Assembly: GCA_002705465.1 (NCBI GenBank)
Contig: PAGS01000070.1
Span: 1 to 8,375 of the forward strand
Source of the DNA: Halieaceae bacterium
Lineage (GTDB): Bacteria; Pseudomonadota; Gammaproteobacteria; Pseudomonadales; Halieaceae
Direction: 5' to 3'
DNA: 8,375 nucleotides
Positions 6,862 to 8,375 of this stretch are shown piece after piece; the stretch's first letter is position 1, and each line of letters starts with the position of its first letter. The translations under genes were made by a program, and so were the position numbers. Below the pieces are notes generated by a model that was given only the letters and a program-made list of their open reading frames with translations, was not told where the DNA came from and searched no databases.

Positions 6862-7473
6862 TCAGGCAGAGAACGCCGTGGCACAAGCCGGCCGGGTCAT
6901 GAGACGATCCGCATAGGCGCTGAGGTTGGGAAACGCCGCGTCGGTCACGATCCCCAGGCGCTTGGACATGATGCAGGCATGACCCAGCATGGTGTCGGCG
7001 GCAGAAAAGTCCCCGATCAGATACTCGCGGCCTTCCATCGCAGCCTCCACCGGTGCCCAGGCTTTGGCTAACAAGCGCTCCGCCTGACCGCGAGTCGTCT
7101 CATCCTGGCGCTCTGGTGGGAGCAGTATGGTGTGCACAACGATAGTGTTCACCGGTGGCATCACCATACCCTCGCAGTAGTGGAACCACTGCAGATACTC
7201 GGGGAAGCGCGGGTCATCTGAGGCAGGCTTCAAGCCACCGTTTTTATGGCACTCCAGGATATATTCAGCAATCGCGCCCGACTCGTAAATCGACACCTCA
7301 TCGTCATGCAGCACGGGAACGCGGCCCAGCGGATGACGTGCGCGGTGCTCTTCGGACTTCAGATCCTTGGGATGAAAATCCATGCGGTTCAATTCGTATT
7401 CTAGGCCGAGCTCTTCGAGTAACCAGAGGGTGCGACTGGCGCGGCTATTCGGGGCAAAGTGCAAAGTCAACAT
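6862..7473 (-). CDS. Glutathione S-transferase family protein
   Basis: This 203-residue protein has the usual GST length and layout: a thioredoxin-like N-terminal domain (1 to about 78) and an all-helical C-terminal domain (about 88-200). Visible glutathione-site features are the N-terminal loop PNSRASR (8-14), R51-V52-P53 with the conserved cis-proline, and E64-S65 in SIYESGAIAEYI, which binds the gamma-glutamyl part in relatives. The helix-capping segment FSAADTMLGH (156-165) is the family's conserved folding motif. S10 is the candidate residue to activate the thiol. The electrophilic substrate cannot be predicted. The ATG at 7473 is supported by AGGAG at 7482-7486 (minus strand), 8 bases upstream. 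The DmdB-like ligase follows 81 bases downstream on the same strand, and dinB lies 139 bases upstream. A shared transcript with the ligase is plausible. Confidence 0.9.
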   Translation of the reverse strand: MLTLHFAPNSRASRTLWLLEELGLEYELNRMDFHPKDLKSEEHRARHPLGRVPVLHDDEVSIYESGAIAEYILECHKNGGLKPASDDPRFPEYLQWFHYCEGMVMPPVNTIVVHTILLPPERQDETTRGQAERLLAKAWAPVEAAMEGREYLIGDFSAADTMLGHACIMSKRLGIVTDAAFPNLSAYADRLMTRPACATAFSA

Positions 7474-7481
7474 CAGTGCTG

Positions 7482-7486
7482 CTCCT
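7482..7486 (-). promoter_or_regulatory. Ribosome binding site of the glutathione S-transferase gene
   Basis: Read on the minus strand this is AGGAG, 8 bases before the ATG at 7473. It is a near-ideal Shine-Dalgarno sequence. Confidence 0.65.
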
Positions 7487-7571
7487 GAGCGATTGGGTGT
7501 GGTAAGTGCCCGATGGTGACTGTGTTATCGCGTGTGGACACCTCAGGCTGTCTCATGCGGGTGCCTTTTGA

Positions 7572-7594
7572 TATTGGCATAGTATCTGCCAATA
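7572..7594. promoter_or_regulatory. Perfect inverted repeat TATTGGCA-N7-TGCCAATA
   Basis: These are 8-bp perfect arms around a 7-base centre in the AT-rich gap between dinB and the glutathione S-transferase gene, about 100 bases before the start of the latter. It is the clearest dyad in the window. The GG and GC pairs (7576-7577 and 7588-7589) are 12 bases apart, as in -24/-12 sigma-54 promoters (TTGGCA...TGC), and because of the symmetry this holds on both strands. It may instead be an operator. It lacks a following T-run, so a terminator for dinB is less likely. Confidence 0.35.
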
Positions 7595-7612
7595 ATTAAC
7601 CCCCCGGGAGGA

Positions 7613-8375
7613 TCAATACTCAGCCAACGAGGTATCTGGAAACGGCAGCCGCTCCGACACTTGATCGCCGTCATCCATCAGGCGCACACCCAAACCAATA
7701 AGGCGAACGGGCCGGGCTTTACGCTCCCAACCCTCCACCAGCAGATCGTGATAATCGGCCTCGACCGCTTTTGTCCCCACACGCTCTACCGTCGTCTGGG
7801 TAAAGTCGTTGAACTTGAGCTTGATAAAAGCCTTGTCGATTGCGTGCCAGGCCTTTGCAGCCTCGATGCGCTCCATCAGATTAACGTATAGCCGCTCAAT
7901 AATGGGGGCCCACTCAGAGGGCCCACTGACATCCTCAGAGAAGGTGCGCTCCACCCTGACGGACTTGCGAACGCGGCTGGGTTTTACCAGCCGTTCATCT
8001 CGCCCCCTAGCACGCTCATGAAGCACCACACCAAATTTTCCGAAACGGCGTCGAAGATCATGCAAGCTCCAACCCCGCACATCGGTACAAGTTCGAAGTC
8101 CGTAACGATGCATTTTGTCAGCGGTGACAGCGCCGACTCCGGGGATTTTGGTCACTGACAAGGCCGCCACAAAAGCATCAACCTCATCCGGCGGAACAAC
8201 CTTCAGTCCGTCGGGCTTCTGCCAGTCAGAAGCCACCTTGGCGACGAACTTGTTCACCGAAACCCCCGCCGACACGGTGATGTCCAGTGACTCTCGCACT
8301 TGCGCCCTGATCGCCTTTGCAATCCGGGTCGCAGTAAGAGTCTCATCAGTGATTTCGCTGACATCAAGATAAGCC
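7613..8375 (-). CDS. dinB: DNA polymerase IV (DinB), C-terminal two-thirds (5' end cut by window)
   Basis: The frame is open from the right edge to the TGA at 7613-7615 and gives 253 residues starting AYLDVSEITD. That is the sequence just after the catalytic Asp-Glu of Y-family polymerases (SIDEAYLDVT in E. coli), so the active-site acids lie just outside the window. The GTG at 8299 is internal. Seen in order: the end of the palm (ITVSAGVSVNKFVAKVASDW, then KPDGL), the thumb with a helix-hairpin-helix (VTKIPGVGAVTADKMHRYG, about 8096-8155), and the little-finger domain (from about VRKSVRVERTFSED to VRLIGLGVRLMDD). The C-terminal tail QVSERLPFPD could hold a divergent beta-clamp-binding motif, but this is unsure. 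Pol IV is an error-prone translesion polymerase, SOS-induced in many bacteria; its promoter is not in this window, so regulation cannot be judged. Confidence 0.95.
   Translation of the reverse strand, partial: AYLDVSEITDETLTATRIAKAIRAQVRESLDITVSAGVSVNKFVAKVASDWQKPDGLKVVPPDEVDAFVAALSVTKIPGVGAVTADKMHRYGLRTCTDVRGWSLHDLRRRFGKFGVVLHERARGRDERLVKPSRVRKSVRVERTFSEDVSGPSEWAPIIERLYVNLMERIEAAKAWHAIDKAFIKLKFNDFTQTTVERVGTKAVEADYHDLLVEGWERKARPVRLIGLGVRLMDDGDQVSERLPFPDTSLAEY

Noticed and set aside
7474..7612. A LexA (SOS) box near dinB
   Set aside because: No CTGT-N8-ACAG site is present here, and this gap lies downstream of dinB; its own promoter is outside the window.

Overview
The window looks like chromosome of a marine gammaproteobacterium with fairly high GC, plausibly of the OM60/NOR5 (Halieaceae) type. 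This is an inference from gene content: a DmdA-like GcvT-family protein, a DmdB-like acyl-CoA ligase, a SulP-UspA pair and a DinB of proteobacterial type. No rRNA or other phylogenetic marker is present to prove it. I see no tRNA or rRNA gene, CRISPR array, insertion sequence, phage gene or other mobile element. Coding density is high and no gene-free stretch exceeds about 285 bases.

Layout from left to right. (1) Plus strand, 2-667: the C-terminal part of a putative FAD/NAD(P)-binding amine-oxidase-like protein, cut by the left edge. (2) Plus strand, 734-1174: a small zinc-binding Gfa/CENP-V family protein. (3) Minus strand, 3682 down to 1331: a two-gene unit with a SulP-type anion transporter (12-14 membrane segments plus STAS domain) followed 9 bases later by a tandem-domain universal stress protein. 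(4) A 284-bp divergent control region, 3683-3966, with two short inverted repeats. (5) Plus strand, 3967-5133: a GcvT-fold, folate-dependent methyltransferase-type protein that strongly resembles dimethylsulfoniopropionate (DMSP) demethylase DmdA. (6) Minus strand, 6780 down to 5149: an AMP-forming acyl-CoA ligase of the family that contains DmdB (methylmercaptopropionate-CoA ligase). Its end faces the end of the DmdA-like gene across only 15 bases. (7) Minus strand, 7473 down to 6862: a glutathione S-transferase, probably co-transcribed with the ligase. (8) Minus strand, from the right edge down to 7613: the C-terminal two-thirds of DNA polymerase IV (DinB).

The most interesting part is the centre. 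In the DMSP demethylation pathway, DmdA removes a methyl group from DMSP onto tetrahydrofolate and makes methylmercaptopropionate. DmdB then activates that product with CoA, and DmdC and DmdD finish the route to methanethiol. Here candidates for the first two steps lie tail to tail, with a glutathione S-transferase beside the ligase and an anion transporter on the other side. No dmdC or dmdD is visible in the window. Whether this is a real DMSP locus or a chance pairing of related families is the main open question. Nothing else in the window departs clearly from known families.
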